Below are positions 1 to 10,562 of a DNA stretch of 64,000 bases, piece by piece. A program made the position numbers and the translations under genes. Positions within the stretch are counted from its first letter, which is position 1, and each line of letters starts with the position of its first letter. The notes beneath the pieces were generated by a model, which had not been told where the DNA came from, ran no database searches, and was given only the letters and a program-made list of their open reading frames with translations. Source of the DNA: Magnolia sinica (Eukaryota; Streptophyta; Magnoliopsida; Magnoliales; Magnoliaceae); NCBI RefSeq assembly GCF_029962835.1, contig NC_080577.1, positions 4,402,001 through 4,466,000 of the forward strand, written 5' to 3'.

Positions 1-150
1 TCAACCAAATTGATTTTGGTAGTGTCGCCTAGAAACAGTGCGGACCGAAATTTAGTCGGTTAATTTGAGTTAAGATGCATCACGGATACAAATGCATATT
101 ACCTGCGTATCAAGCGTCATCTGCAGCGAGAGTATCAAACAACTCCAATC
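1..150. mobile_element. Family D TIR element, right-end fragment cut by the window start
   Basis: The stretch tgcctgcgtatcaagcgtca followed by gagagtatcaaa matches the right ends at 6458-6508 and 25137-25172. The left part lies outside the window. Confidence 0.55.
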
Positions 151-199
151 ATACAATCTTACAGAACATAGAAGACAAGATTTGTACGTATTTTAATAC

Positions 200-590
200 G
201 AGTAACGCTCATATCCAACCGAATGGACAGTGAATAACCGTCCAACTAGTAGATTACTTTCAAATTTTTATGCATTCCTGGAATCCAACCGTCCAATAGG
301 TTAGCCTCAATAAAGGATCTTCCAGTGCAAAAATCAGCTCACTCCACTCATCACCTGAGTCACACCAAAAAAAATGAATTTCCACTAATACAGTATCGAA
401 AAACATATATGGCCCACCTAATGAATGGATTAGTTGACTAATGGTGAGGTCAACCTTGTTGACGGTTTGGATTTCATAAAACATCATAGGATGAGAAAAT
501 CTCTCTGGTTGGATGGTAAATTAATGGTACAACCGGTTGGACATGAACATCACTTTTAATATTGGGAGACTTTCGAGCGTGCATGCATAG
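200..590. repeat. Dispersed repeat, copy 1 (partner at 1690-1960)
   Basis: It shares with 1690-1960 the ordered motifs ccacctaatgaatggatta, ggtcaacctt, gatgg(t/a)aa...ctggttgga and cacatgaac(g/a)tc, in the same orientation. The copies are diverged. No terminal repeats or coding capacity were seen. Confidence 0.5.
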
Positions 591-630
591 ATGGGGAAGG
601 GAGTATCGAAAAGGACAGGAGTCACTTAAA

Positions 631-1184
631 CGGACACGGATTGCGTCCTACCCCCTCCCGTCTCCAGTTGGGAACTGGCAAGAGCTTTGAGTGGCCATCG
701 TGATGTATGTGTCTTATCCACACCGTCCATCCATTTTTTCGTATCATTTTAGGGTATAAACCCAAAAATGAGCAGAACCAAGACTCAAATGGACTACACA
801 ATGGGGATTAAACTCTTACCGTTGAAAACTTCTCAGGGGCCATAGAAGTTTTGAATGGAGCTAATATTTGTGTTTTATCTTCATCCAGGTATATGTAAGT
901 TTGTAACTTTATGAATACTTTGGATGAGAAATAAACATCACGGTGGGTCCTAGTAATGTTTCAACGGTGATAATCATTATCACCGCTGCTTCCTATGGTG
1001 TGGTCCACTTGAACATTTTATATAGATAAATTCTGGGCCAATGCCCTAAAATGTTATGAATAAATGGATGGACGGTGTGGATAAGACCCATATATAACGG
1101 TGGCCACTCAAAGCTCCTGCCTGTTCCCAGCTGAAGACCGGGGGGGGGGGTGGGTGGGGTGGGAGGACGCAATCCGCGTCACCG
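631..1184. mobile_element. Family A long-inverted-repeat element (MULE-type MITE), full length
   Basis: The two halves are imperfect reverse complements over about 200 bases each: left cggattgcgtcctacccc and gagctttgagtggcca, right gaggacgcaatccg and tggccactcaaagctc. Internal landmarks shared by the family are atccacaccgtccatccatt, cattttaggg, aagtggacca(c), accgttgaaa and acggtgggtcc. A run of about 12 G lies near the right end (1141-1150). The flanks show no clear target duplication, so ends are approximate. Confidence 0.75.
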
Positions 1185-1689
1185 TCCACTCCCTCATGGG
1201 GTTTACGTTTGTCGTCGATCGAATAATCTCAGGTAAAATGTTCACATACTATACGCAAACTTTACATGCTACACTTTCGTTTCTGCAAACTAGTTACATG
1301 TTTGTAAAATCCGATCCGTGGAAAAGGTGGGACGCTCCATAAAGATCATCCTGGTTGAAAATTAGCATAGTTTATTGATCATGTAGCTAGGCCTTTGAAT
1401 TCAATGGACGGCCTATTTTTCTACTTCATCTATTAATTGGTTAGTGGATTGTCCCAATTTTTGTGTTGGGTTGTCCTTATAGTGTGATCAACCATTTTGA
1501 CGGTTCAGATTTTCCACAGATATGACACATTGGTAGAATGAAAGGGTTGTATGTGAAAGCTAACATGAAATGCTCCACGTAAATATAGTAAGATATCGTG
1601 AAAAGCTTGCGTAGGTAGAGCACTAACAGTCGGTGGGCCTATTTCTCCAATTAATTTTCAACGGAGATATGTTACCGTTAAAACAGCAG
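1185..1689. other. Intergenic, no recognised feature
   Basis: No gene signature or terminal repeats were seen. Open frames here are short and look random. Confidence 0.5.
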
Positions 1690-1960
1690 ATAATTTCCAA
1701 CCTGCCCTATGCCTGAAAGATCTGAGCCGTCCAATTAGTTGGAAAAAGCATCCTGAAGAATCATCAGCTGGGCCACAAGCAAAAGAAGAAGAAGCACATA
1801 GCCGCTGATATAATAAAAATACAAGTTTGGCCCACCTGATGAGTGGATGAGGCGTGGTCAACCTTTTGGAAGGGTTGAACATGGTACACACGTGATTAGA
1901 TGGAAACTATCTGGCTGGTTGGACGGTAGATTAGTCGCCTAATCAGTTGCACATGAACGT
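1690..1960. repeat. Dispersed repeat, copy 2 (partner at 200-590)
   Basis: Diverged direct copy of the stretch on the other side of the family A element, with the same motif order. It could be an old duplication or two insertions of one family. Confidence 0.5.
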
Positions 1961-3951
1961 CTCTCTCCTTTATTAGCGGTGGTGGGAATCTAAATAGGCG
2001 GTGCAGATGGGTATTTGAAAAGAGCACCGAGAGCCACGTGGGTGGAACTTTCATAAGATCCACTCCATCCATCACGTACTCGGCTTAATGATTGCATTGA
2101 AAATAAAAAAATCATGACCATCCAGAACTCAGGTATGCCACACCGAGGAAATATTTGGGGTCGGACGATCACCATTAGTTTTGTGTAGGGCCTACCGTAT
2201 TGTTTATGTGTCATCCAATGCATTCATCTGATTTTCATCGTGAGGATTAACGAATGGCCAAAAAATCAAAGTATTCCAAAACTCAGATGGGCCATATCAC
2301 GTGAACTTACAGGTTTTCAGCTGTAACTTCATGGGGTGTCCTACCTAAGTGTTGGATCAGCCTGGTTTTTGGGATCAAAGCTAAACAAGGGGTGATGCAC
2401 CAGATAGACGGGGTGGATTTAATGTACGTTGAGGTACGCAAGCATTTTCCTTTCAAGTTTCGCTACATTCCTAAGAACTTTTTTTACTCGAAGCGATGAA
2501 GTGCGGACGGTGGTGGCTGGGCCCCATTCGAAGGGGGTAATATGGGCCATTGCCCATAACTTTTCAGGGCTGGGTCCTTCTTGCAAATGGGCTGGTGTGG
2601 TGTGGGATTACATACCTTTCTTTTTAAAACAGACCAGTACGTGCCCCTCTTGCACCGTTACATGATGACTTGGACCGTTCATCTGGAAGGCCTCCATAGT
2701 ATATGTCCCACTTACGGGAGATCTTCAAGATGTGAGATCCTGATCATTGGTTGGAAGGCAAGAATGAAATTTACTTTTGCAGAAATGATCTGAGGATTGA
2801 AATTGGTTCATCCAATCAGTGCTATTTTATATCAGACAATGATCCAATAATCCTGCTGAAAGGATGATCTCAGCCATCAATTTGTGGAGTTAGAATGTGA
2901 GTGTTGATCCATATTCAACTCCACGTATCTACGGTCAAATTCAACAAACGTAGCCCGTCTTGGTTAGCACCCAGAACATGGACAGTACACAGATGATGGA
3001 CGGTTCAGATCATCAATCAGGACCATGCAAGTGAGTCATCGTTTGCATGTATTAAGTAGGTGGGGTATGTTCCAGAAATGAGGAATGCCAAAGGCTATCT
3101 GGATCGATAGATTCCGAAACCGGGATATGGAAAGCGGCTATCCATCTGGATTCCGATTTTCCATCCAGTGCTTGTTTTCTATCCATTGAGCAAACATATC
3201 CAAGAGTCAGCTCATGGTTTCCACATATGAGAAGGATTTCAATTACCGTAGTTTGGTTCGTTTTTCCTATACTGTTATCCGAGGAAAACAGTTGATTTTC
3301 CAGACTTCCCCACCAATCCAAACAAGGGCTAAGCCCCGTCCATCACACGTGGGCCACCTGTAAGGATGCCATCTCGGCCATCCACCAGCCATTATAAATA
3401 AAAAATAAAAAATTGTATTGATTGGAGTATCCCATCTCATAAACGAACCTTTTTCACGTGAGCCATTGTTTTCACAGACCACTAGATCTCGTCCATCAAC
3501 CATCATCTATTGTGGGACCCAACTGGGGCCGCAGATCGGACACAGTATCATAGATGATATATGATTTACGGGCACAATGCCCCATGGCCCACCTTAAATT
3601 GATCTAAAACGTCTATTTGGTGGGGCCCACCACGGATGGGCCATAACCCAAATCCTTTTCTAATTGACCAATTATTACGGCTCTACCCCAACTCGTACGG
3701 ATCCGAAGCAATTCCAGGATTTCAAAAACAAGAACGGGAAAAACAATAGTAACTTTATCACAGCTAAGATCAGTAAAAACAAGAAATACAGATAAAAAAA
3801 TATCCCAAATTACCCTTATTGGGTGAAAACCAGCATCAGATAATCCCTATTCAGCTACTATAGAAAACAACAAACACTGTAATTTCTTCCAAACCTTTTT
3901 TTTTTCACATTCTTCTTCTTATCTTGTTGTCACGTGCGGCGAGCCTTCCTC
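1961..3951. other. Intergenic region 3' of the aspartic protease
   Basis: It contains scattered family E-like phrases (ccagaactcaggtatgccacac near 2140; cggacacagt and gtggggcccacc near 3530-3640) but no element that can be bounded. No coding support. Confidence 0.45.
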
Positions 3952-5412
3952 TCACGCGCACCCGTGCGGAGCGAAACCCACCCTCGACGCCGCTGCGTCG
4001 AACACCACCCGGAATCCTTGCTGCTGTATATTTCCGATGATGGATAGCCCGCTCGTCGTCCCGGCAAAGGCGAAGCAGAAAATGCCGTCGGTGCTGACGG
4101 GGATCAGGTAATTAGCCGCCGGGAGCGACACGTCTGACCCACGGCCGAAGTGCAACACAAGCGTCGGCACCTTCACCACGTTCAGCCCCGCCAGGTTGTA
4201 GCACGTGTCGAAAAGGGAGAATCCCGCCGCAGGCTTCAGGCCCACCGCCCTGGCCCGGAATGCGTTCCGCAGCGCTTCGTATGCCGGACGCACCAGCCGC
4301 GTCACCGAAGTCCCTGAGTCGACGATCACCCCGCCGTTGCCCGCAGCGTCGAGACGGAAACTCGATGCCGTAATTCCCCGGACGCGGGCCCCGCCGACGG
4401 AGATCCCGGTGAGGCCGACGTAGTAGAAGGTGTCCAGCCTTGGGTTCGCCAGCATCGGCGTGAAGATCGCCGATCGGGGGACTGCGGACTCACCGAAGAT
4501 CACCGACGACGGTTTCGCCGCCGCTGATGAGGTGCGGTCAACGAGGCAGTAGGAGAATTTCCGGCCGAACTGCCGGCCTGTCTGGGAAGGGAAGGAGAGC
4601 TTGCCCTTGCCGAGTCCAAGAAGGCCAGCTGCGCCGACGAAAAGCCCTTCATTGTCGTGCCCACACCCGAGTGCCACCCTACCGACGGTTGTGCCGCGGA
4701 AGGTTAGGGTTTCGGTCGAGAACTCGCCAACGGTGAAGGATCCGTCGCCGTAGGAGACCTGGTAGAGGCATGATTTCTGGCGGCCGCAGCCGGAGACATC
4801 GAGGCGCCGGCAGAGCGGGGAGCCGCAGGCGACGGTGGAGAAAGACCGGGACTTGGACGGATCAAAGACGGGATCGGTCTGCGAGTAGCATTTCCGGCAA
4901 GGGGCGCATTGTAGCCAGACAATATCGCTGCCGGTATCAAGCACCATGTATGAGTACTTTGGGGGCGTGCCTACTCCTAGGCGCGTGAAGTACTCACCAC
5001 TGCCTTGGGGAAGGCCGGAGATGACGGAGCTGCTGAAGTCCTTAACGTGCGCCGTGGTGTTGCGTGCGCTACCGCGATGGTGGGGCTGTTCGGCCAGAGT
5101 GGTCAGGGCCTTGACGCGGAGGGCGTCCCTTTGGAGCCTGAGGTGGAAGAGCTGGTCAGGAGTTGAGTTCGAGGCGAGTGAGTCGACGTGCTCGAGTCGT
5201 AAATGGAGGGTGTTCTGAGGGGTAGTTTCGGTGGCTGTGGTTAGGGTTGAAGCTTCGGAATGGCTCCATGGGAGATCGAGGTTTGGGGTGGGTGGTTTTG
5301 ATAGAGGGGTTAAAACCAGGGTTTGGAAATCTAGCGGTTTTGAAAATCCGCCCGAGAGGAAGGTTAGGCACAGGAAGAAGGGAAAGAGGGTTTTGGTCTG
5401 GGTTCCTTTCAT
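3952..5412 (-). CDS. APF2: Pepsin-like aspartic protease (A1 family, APF1/APF2-type), intronless
   Basis: Secreted or vacuolar aspartic endopeptidase of the plant nucellin/CND41-like A1 group. The 486-residue protein has a hydrophobic signal peptide at residues 8-22 and a pro-region to about residue 130. The substrate domain begins near GSGEYFTRLGVGTPP (137-151). The first catalytic motif is DTGSD (159-163) and the second DSGT (365-368). The tyrosine flap is SYGDGSF (220-226). There are many paired cysteines, and the protein ends with SIIGNIQQQGFRVVFD and a final Cys. The overall wording (VSYGDGSFTVGEFSTETLTF, LGCGHDNEGLFVGAAGLLGLG) matches my memory of Arabidopsis APF1/APF2 (At3g61820, At1g01300). 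The frame stays open upstream to 5628, but the Met at 5412 starts the signal peptide, fits the family length (about 485) and lies about 50 bases below a TATA-like box. The coding region is far richer in G+C than its flanks. Active-site residues are intact, so the gene is probably functional. Physiological substrate unknown. Confidence 0.93.
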   Translation of the reverse strand: MKGTQTKTLFPFFLCLTFLSGGFSKPLDFQTLVLTPLSKPPTPNLDLPWSHSEASTLTTATETTPQNTLHLRLEHVDSLASNSTPDQLFHLRLQRDALRVKALTTLAEQPHHRGSARNTTAHVKDFSSSVISGLPQGSGEYFTRLGVGTPPKYSYMVLDTGSDIVWLQCAPCRKCYSQTDPVFDPSKSRSFSTVACGSPLCRRLDVSGCGRQKSCLYQVSYGDGSFTVGEFSTETLTFRGTTVGRVALGCGHDNEGLFVGAAGLLGLGKGKLSFPSQTGRQFGRKFSYCLVDRTSSAAAKPSSVIFGESAVPRSAIFTPMLANPRLDTFYYVGLTGISVGGARVRGITASSFRLDAAGNGGVIVDSGTSVTRLVRPAYEALRNAFRARAVGLKPAAGFSLFDTCYNLAGLNVVKVPTLVLHFGRGSDVSLPAANYLIPVSTDGIFCFAFAGTTSGLSIIGNIQQQGFRVVFDAAASRVGFAPHGCA

Positions 5413-5458
5413 TGGAGAGTGAGGGACAGAGAGTGGAACGTTGGAGAGTGGAAGAGAA

Positions 5459-5467
5459 TATAAATAG
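5459..5467 (-). promoter_or_regulatory. TATA-like box of the aspartic protease gene
   Basis: On the minus strand this reads CTATTTATA, 47-55 bases upstream of the chosen ATG at 5412. That leaves a short 5' leader of about 15-25 bases and supports the inner start codon. The call rests on motif and position only. Confidence 0.4.
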
Positions 5468-5564
5468 GACGGGTGAGAGAGAGTGGTGAAAGGCGGTTTT
5501 GTATTTAATAAAAGCGGTTTTAGGTCCGGAAGTGTTTTCTGGTGGGGAAATAATGAGGGGAGCT

Positions 5565-6508
5565 TTGATACTCTGGCAGAGTGGGGCGGATGATACTGAG
5601 GCACTTGGAAAATACTTAAAATTTGCATATTGGGAGTACAAGTCAGTCAAACGTGTCCCATTTAGGATATATGATGAAAAAAAGATTACGGTAATGTGAT
5701 TATCTGATTATCGGATTGTGGCCATTTATTGGACGGTTAATAAATGGAGTATATTTAATGATCTTTGTTGATGCAATTATCTGGTTCGTCCTCCTGGATC
5801 CTTGTATGCCTGCACAGAAAAAGGACAAAGGAGACCCTGGCTAGCGCAGGGGACCCTCCGATGCCAAAGTCAGGCCTGGACTCGGGGTCTTAAAGTATTG
5901 AAAAGTCTTTTGGAGGAATTTGTTTTCGTACCTCTCAAGGTGAGGGCCCCCCCTTCTTTTATAGCTGCTGGGGCATTTAATCGTACGAGGATTCTCTTCC
6001 TGGTATTGTGCGCGAGATCTTCTCCTGGGATCACGGAAACAGGATCGTGCCCGTCTCATGCCTTCATCCGATCCCGTGAGCTTCGGGATCGGGAATCTTA
6101 TCCCAAGACATCCGGAGTGCGGCTTCATCTTGTGACGGTCGATCCGATAAAGAGGTCCGCCCGAAGCATGCCCGAGACACTGACGACCCTACCGACCCGT
6201 CGGGGCCGACTCAACCTTTGCCTCGGTCTAGCGAATAACTCCTCGGATTTGACACATCCTTTGGTGGCCCGAGGCATTTAGTCCGAGTCTGCGGACTTGT
6301 ATGTTTTGTCCCCAACAATCTTATTTCAAGAAATTAAGTCTCCAGGAATCAGCGGTTAGGATTTTTCATCGAATGTGATTTTGGGACATCGACTTTATCA
6401 GTTCGGATTAAATTCGAGTTAACTTACACCACGTGTACAATTTGGTACGGGTTCCGAGTGCCTGCGTATCAAGCGTCATCCGCAGCTGGAGTGTCAGACA
6501 ACTCGCAC
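5565..6508. mobile_element. Family D TIR element, split by a solo LTR
   Basis: The left end tttgatactctggcagagtg (5564-5583) and right end gcctgcgtatcaagcgtcat to gctggagtgtcag (6460-6500) match the intact copy at 24817-25172. Removing 5766-6317 and one duplicated atctt leaves about 390 bases, the family's usual size. It sits about 150 bases upstream of the aspartic protease start. Confidence 0.65.
5766..6317 (+). mobile_element. Solo LTR (552 bp)
   Basis: It begins TGTTGATGC and ends CCCCAACA, giving short TGTTG/CAACA inverted ends. A perfect 5-bp direct duplication ATCTT flanks it at 5761-5765 and 6318-6322. There is no internal retrotransposon domain, so it is a recombination-derived solo LTR. 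A TATA-like tttatagc lies at 5958-5965. Superfamily cannot be fixed from an LTR alone, and strand is judged from the TATA-like motif. Confidence 0.85.
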
Positions 6509-6673
6509 CAGCCCAACCACTCGTGTGAGATGTTTTCTTTAGGTGGGGTCCAGCTGTTGATGTTTCTTCTACCGAAAATGGGCCAGGAAATCAGGTGGGC
6601 CATACATGTACGACGAATCGATCGCTATGTCCAAAATTTCAACAATATGTCATGACTTCGTTTTGCTTAGACG

Positions 6674-6779
6674 CGGATTCGGTACTACCTCAGCTTGTCC
6701 CTATCTAGGAACGGACATGGTCTCCAAGGGTATAAGCCCAAAAACGAATCCGGATTCGGTACTACCTCAGCTTGTCCCT
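6674..6779. repeat. 29-bp direct repeat within an element end
   Basis: Positions 6674-6702 and 6751-6779 are identical (cggattcggtactacctcag...), offset 77 bases. The left terminal segment of the outer family A element has been partly duplicated. Confidence 0.8.
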
Positions 6780-7064
6780 CTATGCCACCGTTATGTTTTT
6801 GTTTTATCCACGCCGTCCATTTATTTTGCTGTATTAATTTCGGGTATAAGCCCAAAATCGAGGGAGTTTCAAACCTCAAGTGGACCACACGTTAGGGGTA
6901 AAACAGTTATCGATGAATTTGTTATTTGGGGCCACGGAAGCTTTGGATAGAGCTTATATTTGTGTTTTTCCTTCACCCGAGTCTATGTGAACTTATGAGC
7001 AGGATGGATGGCAATAACCATTACGGTGGGCCCTAGAAATGTTTCAACGGTGGGTGTCATTACC

Positions 7065-7578
7065 GGAAACGGATTGGCTACTCCCCCTCCCATCAGCCAA
7101 TGCCGGGTGGTTGGTGCTCTGTGGGATCCACAATGATATATGTGTTTATCGATGCTGCCCATCTATTTTCTGAGATCATTTTATCATACGAAACTAAAGA
7201 TGAGGTATACTTCAATCTAAAGTGAACCACATTACAGGAAATGGTGTTGAATGAACGTTGACCGTTAAAAACTTTTTTGAGGGCCATAAAAGTTTTGGAT
7301 GAAGCTGATCTTTGTTTTTCACTTCGATTGGGTATTTATGACCTAATCAACAGATTGGATGTCAAATAAACAGTAAAGTGGGCCTTAAGAGGATTTTAAC
7401 GGTGGATATCTAGTCACTATTATTTTCCCGAGGTGTGGTCCACCTGACATTTATACCTCTCTCATTTTTGGTATCAATACCTGAAATGATTGGTAAAAAC
7501 ATACATCATGATAGGTCCCACAAAGCACTAACCATCAGCCACCGGGCTGGTGGCAGGGGGAGTAGCCAATCCGTTTCC
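7065..7578. mobile_element. Family A element nested in another, perfect 9-bp target duplication
   Basis: The 514-bp element has ends GGAAACGGATTGGCTACTCC and GGAGTAGCCAATCCGTTTCC, exact reverse complements. The 9-bp GTCATTACC occurs at 7056-7064 and again at 7579-7587. Taking out the insert and one duplication restores the outer element. A 9-bp duplication with long TIRs is characteristic of Mutator-like elements. Confidence 0.92.
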
Positions 7579-8094
7579 GTCATTACCACTGCTGCTTACT
7601 ATGGTGTGATTCACTCGAACCTTGGATCTGCCTCATTTTCTCTTTTAATTTAATTTAAAGTGATACGGAAAAATGGATGGACGGTGTAGATAAAACCCGT
7701 ACACCACGGTGACCCTTCAAATCTCATGTCCGTTCCTAGCTAGGGACAGGCGGAGAGGTAGTACCAAATCCGCGTCCGTTATGCTCAGGTCGCGTGTCCA
7801 TCCCCGCTGGGGCCCACACGCAGAGTGGTCAGATGATTGGAAACTTGCATGTTGCGATATCTGAACTATACGGTTCGGACGACTGTGACCATAAATGAAA
7901 TTAGAACAATAAAGAGAAAGTATTAGATGGTCAGGACCGTTGCTGAAGCTTAAAACACATGGACGGTTCAAATAAGCTGGCCATCTTAGAAAAATAAAAA
8001 TAAAAAAATCCAAACCTAACCGTTCATACTGTGGGTCTCCATTTAGATGGACCATAAACAAAAACATTACACTCCTTATGTTTCGTAAGTGGAC

Positions 8095-8310
8095 GAGTTG
8101 TAGTCATTCATTGGACGGTTTACATGAAAACCATTACGCAGTCCGGATTCGAACAAAAAAGACCAATAATCATGTCTCATGATCGCTTGATCAATCTGAT
8201 TTTGAGATAACAATTTGGACGGTTTAATTTGAGTTAACGCCTGCCATACGTATAAGTTGTGAGCGCCGGCGTATGAATCATCACACCCGAGTATGAAATG
8301 ACTTCCCTTC
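8095..8310. mobile_element. Family D right-half fragment
   Basis: The order ggacggtttaatttgagtta, gcgccggcgtatgaatcatc and cccgagtatgaaatg follows the family D right half. Left end not identified. Confidence 0.4.
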
Positions 8311-8689
8311 ATCAATTGTCCAGAAATTACCTAGCCCTGCTCCTCGAATGATAACAAAACCAGATTAGTTATATGCAGATAGAATGAACAGTCTCAGCCC
8401 ATCATGATGAGCGGTTCTGATCTAACTCACACTGTTCCCACTGACACGTGTGAACATATTTGGTACCAGATAGCTACTCCCGCGAGTAGCCACAACCAAG
8501 TGAAAGCGAGTCTGTTTTTGGTTTCAATGCTAACCGCAGTTTTATGGTCCCTGCGACTTTCGTCTTAAAAGATGACAAGATGGGACACGTGCACGGGATC
8601 TAAACCGCTCATCAGTATATAATTAATTATATAGGGGCCACAAGCAGCCGAAAAAGGCATACAGACGCGTGCCTACTGCTTCCGAGGGC

Positions 8690-9640
8690 GAAATACTTCA
8701 TGTACATGAGATCCACACCGTCCATAAATTGCCCCACCTAATTTTCTTTCGCTTTGATTCCGAACGTCACACTCATCCAACTCGAATGGTCCTCACCACA
8801 GGAAACAGATGAAAATCATGCAAAAACATTGTTTGGCCCACCTGAGTTAACGAAGAGAGTGATTTTTCAAAAGTCACTTTCATCCCGGTGATTTGTGTCG
8901 GATGAACGGATTGGATGGCATGCATGCTGGAGCCACACACCAACCAACGGTGGGAGTCCCATCAGAACTCTTCCTAAGGTTTTGATCGGCCGCGGATTGC
9001 AGCACAGGAAGTTCCTGCAGTCGGAAGCTGTGTGGGGCCACAGAGATGCCCCTCAAAAATCCACTCCGACCATCAGTTTTGCAAGACCACAATCGGACAG
9101 CACTCTAAAAAACAGAGAGGTCCAAAACTCATGTGGACCACACCACACGAAAATAGTAATAAAAACGTCCATGTTAAAACATTATTGGAGCCAACCATGA
9201 TGTTTATATGCTATCCAAACCGTTCATAGGGTTATTATCACTCAGATTAAACTGTAGGAAATCGTAGCATCCTGATACAAAAACTTCTGTGGCCCCGCAA
9301 AGTTTCTAACGGTGAGCCGCCAATCCCTGCTAATTCGTTGGATGCGGCCCGCAGGAGTTTTGGACATGATTTTTAGATTCCTGTCCTGTTGTTGTCTTGC
9401 CGAACTGATGGACGGACTGGATTTGTTAAAAGGAATCTCTGTGGGCCCCACACAACTTCCGACAACAGGAACTTTCGATCCGCGTCGGTGTTTTGATCCG
9501 AATAATTATCGGGTTCTAGGCACCTGATGGACGGGATGGATCTCACGCACGTTCTTCCCACGTGCAGTTAGTTTACTAGTATGCACATACGGTGTTTTAC
9601 TCCACTTTTAAGGTGTCTCCACGGCAGTTCCGTCTGATGA
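8690..9640. mobile_element. Family E repeat copy, split by a family C element
   Basis: The phrases atccacaccgtccat, cgaatggtcctcaccacagg, ggattggatggcat, accaaccaacggtggga, and on the far side of the insert tgatggacgggatggatctc and acgttcttccc recur in the same order at 16740-17230 and, with other insertions, at 11041-12400. The ends are not sharply defined. Confidence 0.6.
8988..9489. mobile_element. Family C long-inverted-repeat element with perfect 9-bp duplication
   Basis: Inverted ends: left ccgcggattgcagcacagga and gaagctgtgtggggccacag; right counterpart ctgtgggccccacacaactt and ggaactttcgatccgcg. GTTTTGATC is duplicated exactly at 8979-8987 and 9490-9498. It has the same 9-bp signature as family A but different terminal sequences and a diverged interior. 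Confidence 0.88.
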
Positions 9641-9929
9641 GTGGCTGTGATCTCTCACATGTCCGCCGCCTAGCTGGTGCAGACAAGGGGCGAGTACGAA
9701 AAAGGGGCACTCGCGCGAGTATAGTCAACTAAGATTCATCTTTATTTGCAGCGCGTGCAAAACGAATGCTTGTTCTTTTACTCAGGAAATTAGGGTTCTC
9801 TGAATTTTAAAATGATTTTTTATTTCGGATTTAAGAGGTTGGTTGGAGAAACGAGGTCTGACCAAAATACCCTTTTCCTTGGAAAGGACATGTCATGTAC
9901 GGAGTTTCAATGGAGAATTAGATGTCACT

Positions 9930-10290
9930 CCGACGGCGTATGATGCTTCATACGCAGGCACTCAGATTTTGCATACCTGGAAAATAGAAACAGAAAATTA
10001 AACCATCCCAACTGTGCAACGCATTGACACTTACTGATTAACCTAAAATCAGATTATTTTTTTTATAAAGATTTTAGCTTCTGATTCGTGGACACTAGTT
10101 CGTTGAAAACAGGACCATTGATAATTTTTATTTTTAGCCGTCAGTTAGTTGTCCACCAATCCAACAGTTAGGCCATCGAAGTGATCTGATCTTTGGTTTA
10201 TGATATATCTGAACTGGGACCTATGATTTGGACAGTTTAATTTGATTTACTTACATACCATGAATTCTAAGTGCCGGCCAGAGTTTGAAA
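9930..10290. mobile_element. Family D element, degraded
   Basis: Left gcgtatgatgcttcatacgc aggcact and right aagtgccggccagagtttga bracket about 360 bases whose interior resembles the 24817-25172 copy (ccaccaatccaacagttagg, atgatatatctgaa). Confidence 0.5.
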
Positions 10291-10562
10291 GTTTACTTCC
10301 TAAAGTGGAACTATATTTCAATGCGTGACACGCATTTATGACAAGTGGGCCCATTTGTCAGTGATCGGCACCATTTGTCACTGAATGCAACGGAGGATGG
10401 AGGGTAGACCACCAACAGTGGGCCCATAAAACCAACGCTCCGGATTACCTGGACATGTACACCGCTGGCTGAATGGAAAACCAGCGTATAAAGAGCAATG
10501 ACGCTGCTGGTGAATGCATGGGGTCACGTGAACGGCGTGACTTACGCAGCGAACGCCGACCG

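Larger units (their letters stand above)
6669..7777. mobile_element. Family A element, interrupted by a second family A element
   Basis: The ends agacgcggattcggtactac (left) and gtagtaccaaatccgcgtcc (right) are inverted repeats. The flanks gttttgctt (6660-6668) and gttatgctc (7778-7786) match at 7 of 9 positions, an aged 9-bp duplication. The middle (7065-7578 plus one 9-bp duplication) is a later insertion. The left end also carries an internal duplication (6674-6702 and 6751-6779). Confidence 0.82.

Noticed and set aside
5413-5628. Upstream extension of the aspartic protease frame (72 more residues)
   Set aside because: It would bury the signal peptide, passes through the TATA-like box and exceeds the family's usual length.
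5156-5650. 164-codon open frame overlapping the start of the protease on the same strand
   Set aside because: Out-of-frame shadow of the protease gene and its leader, with no domain.
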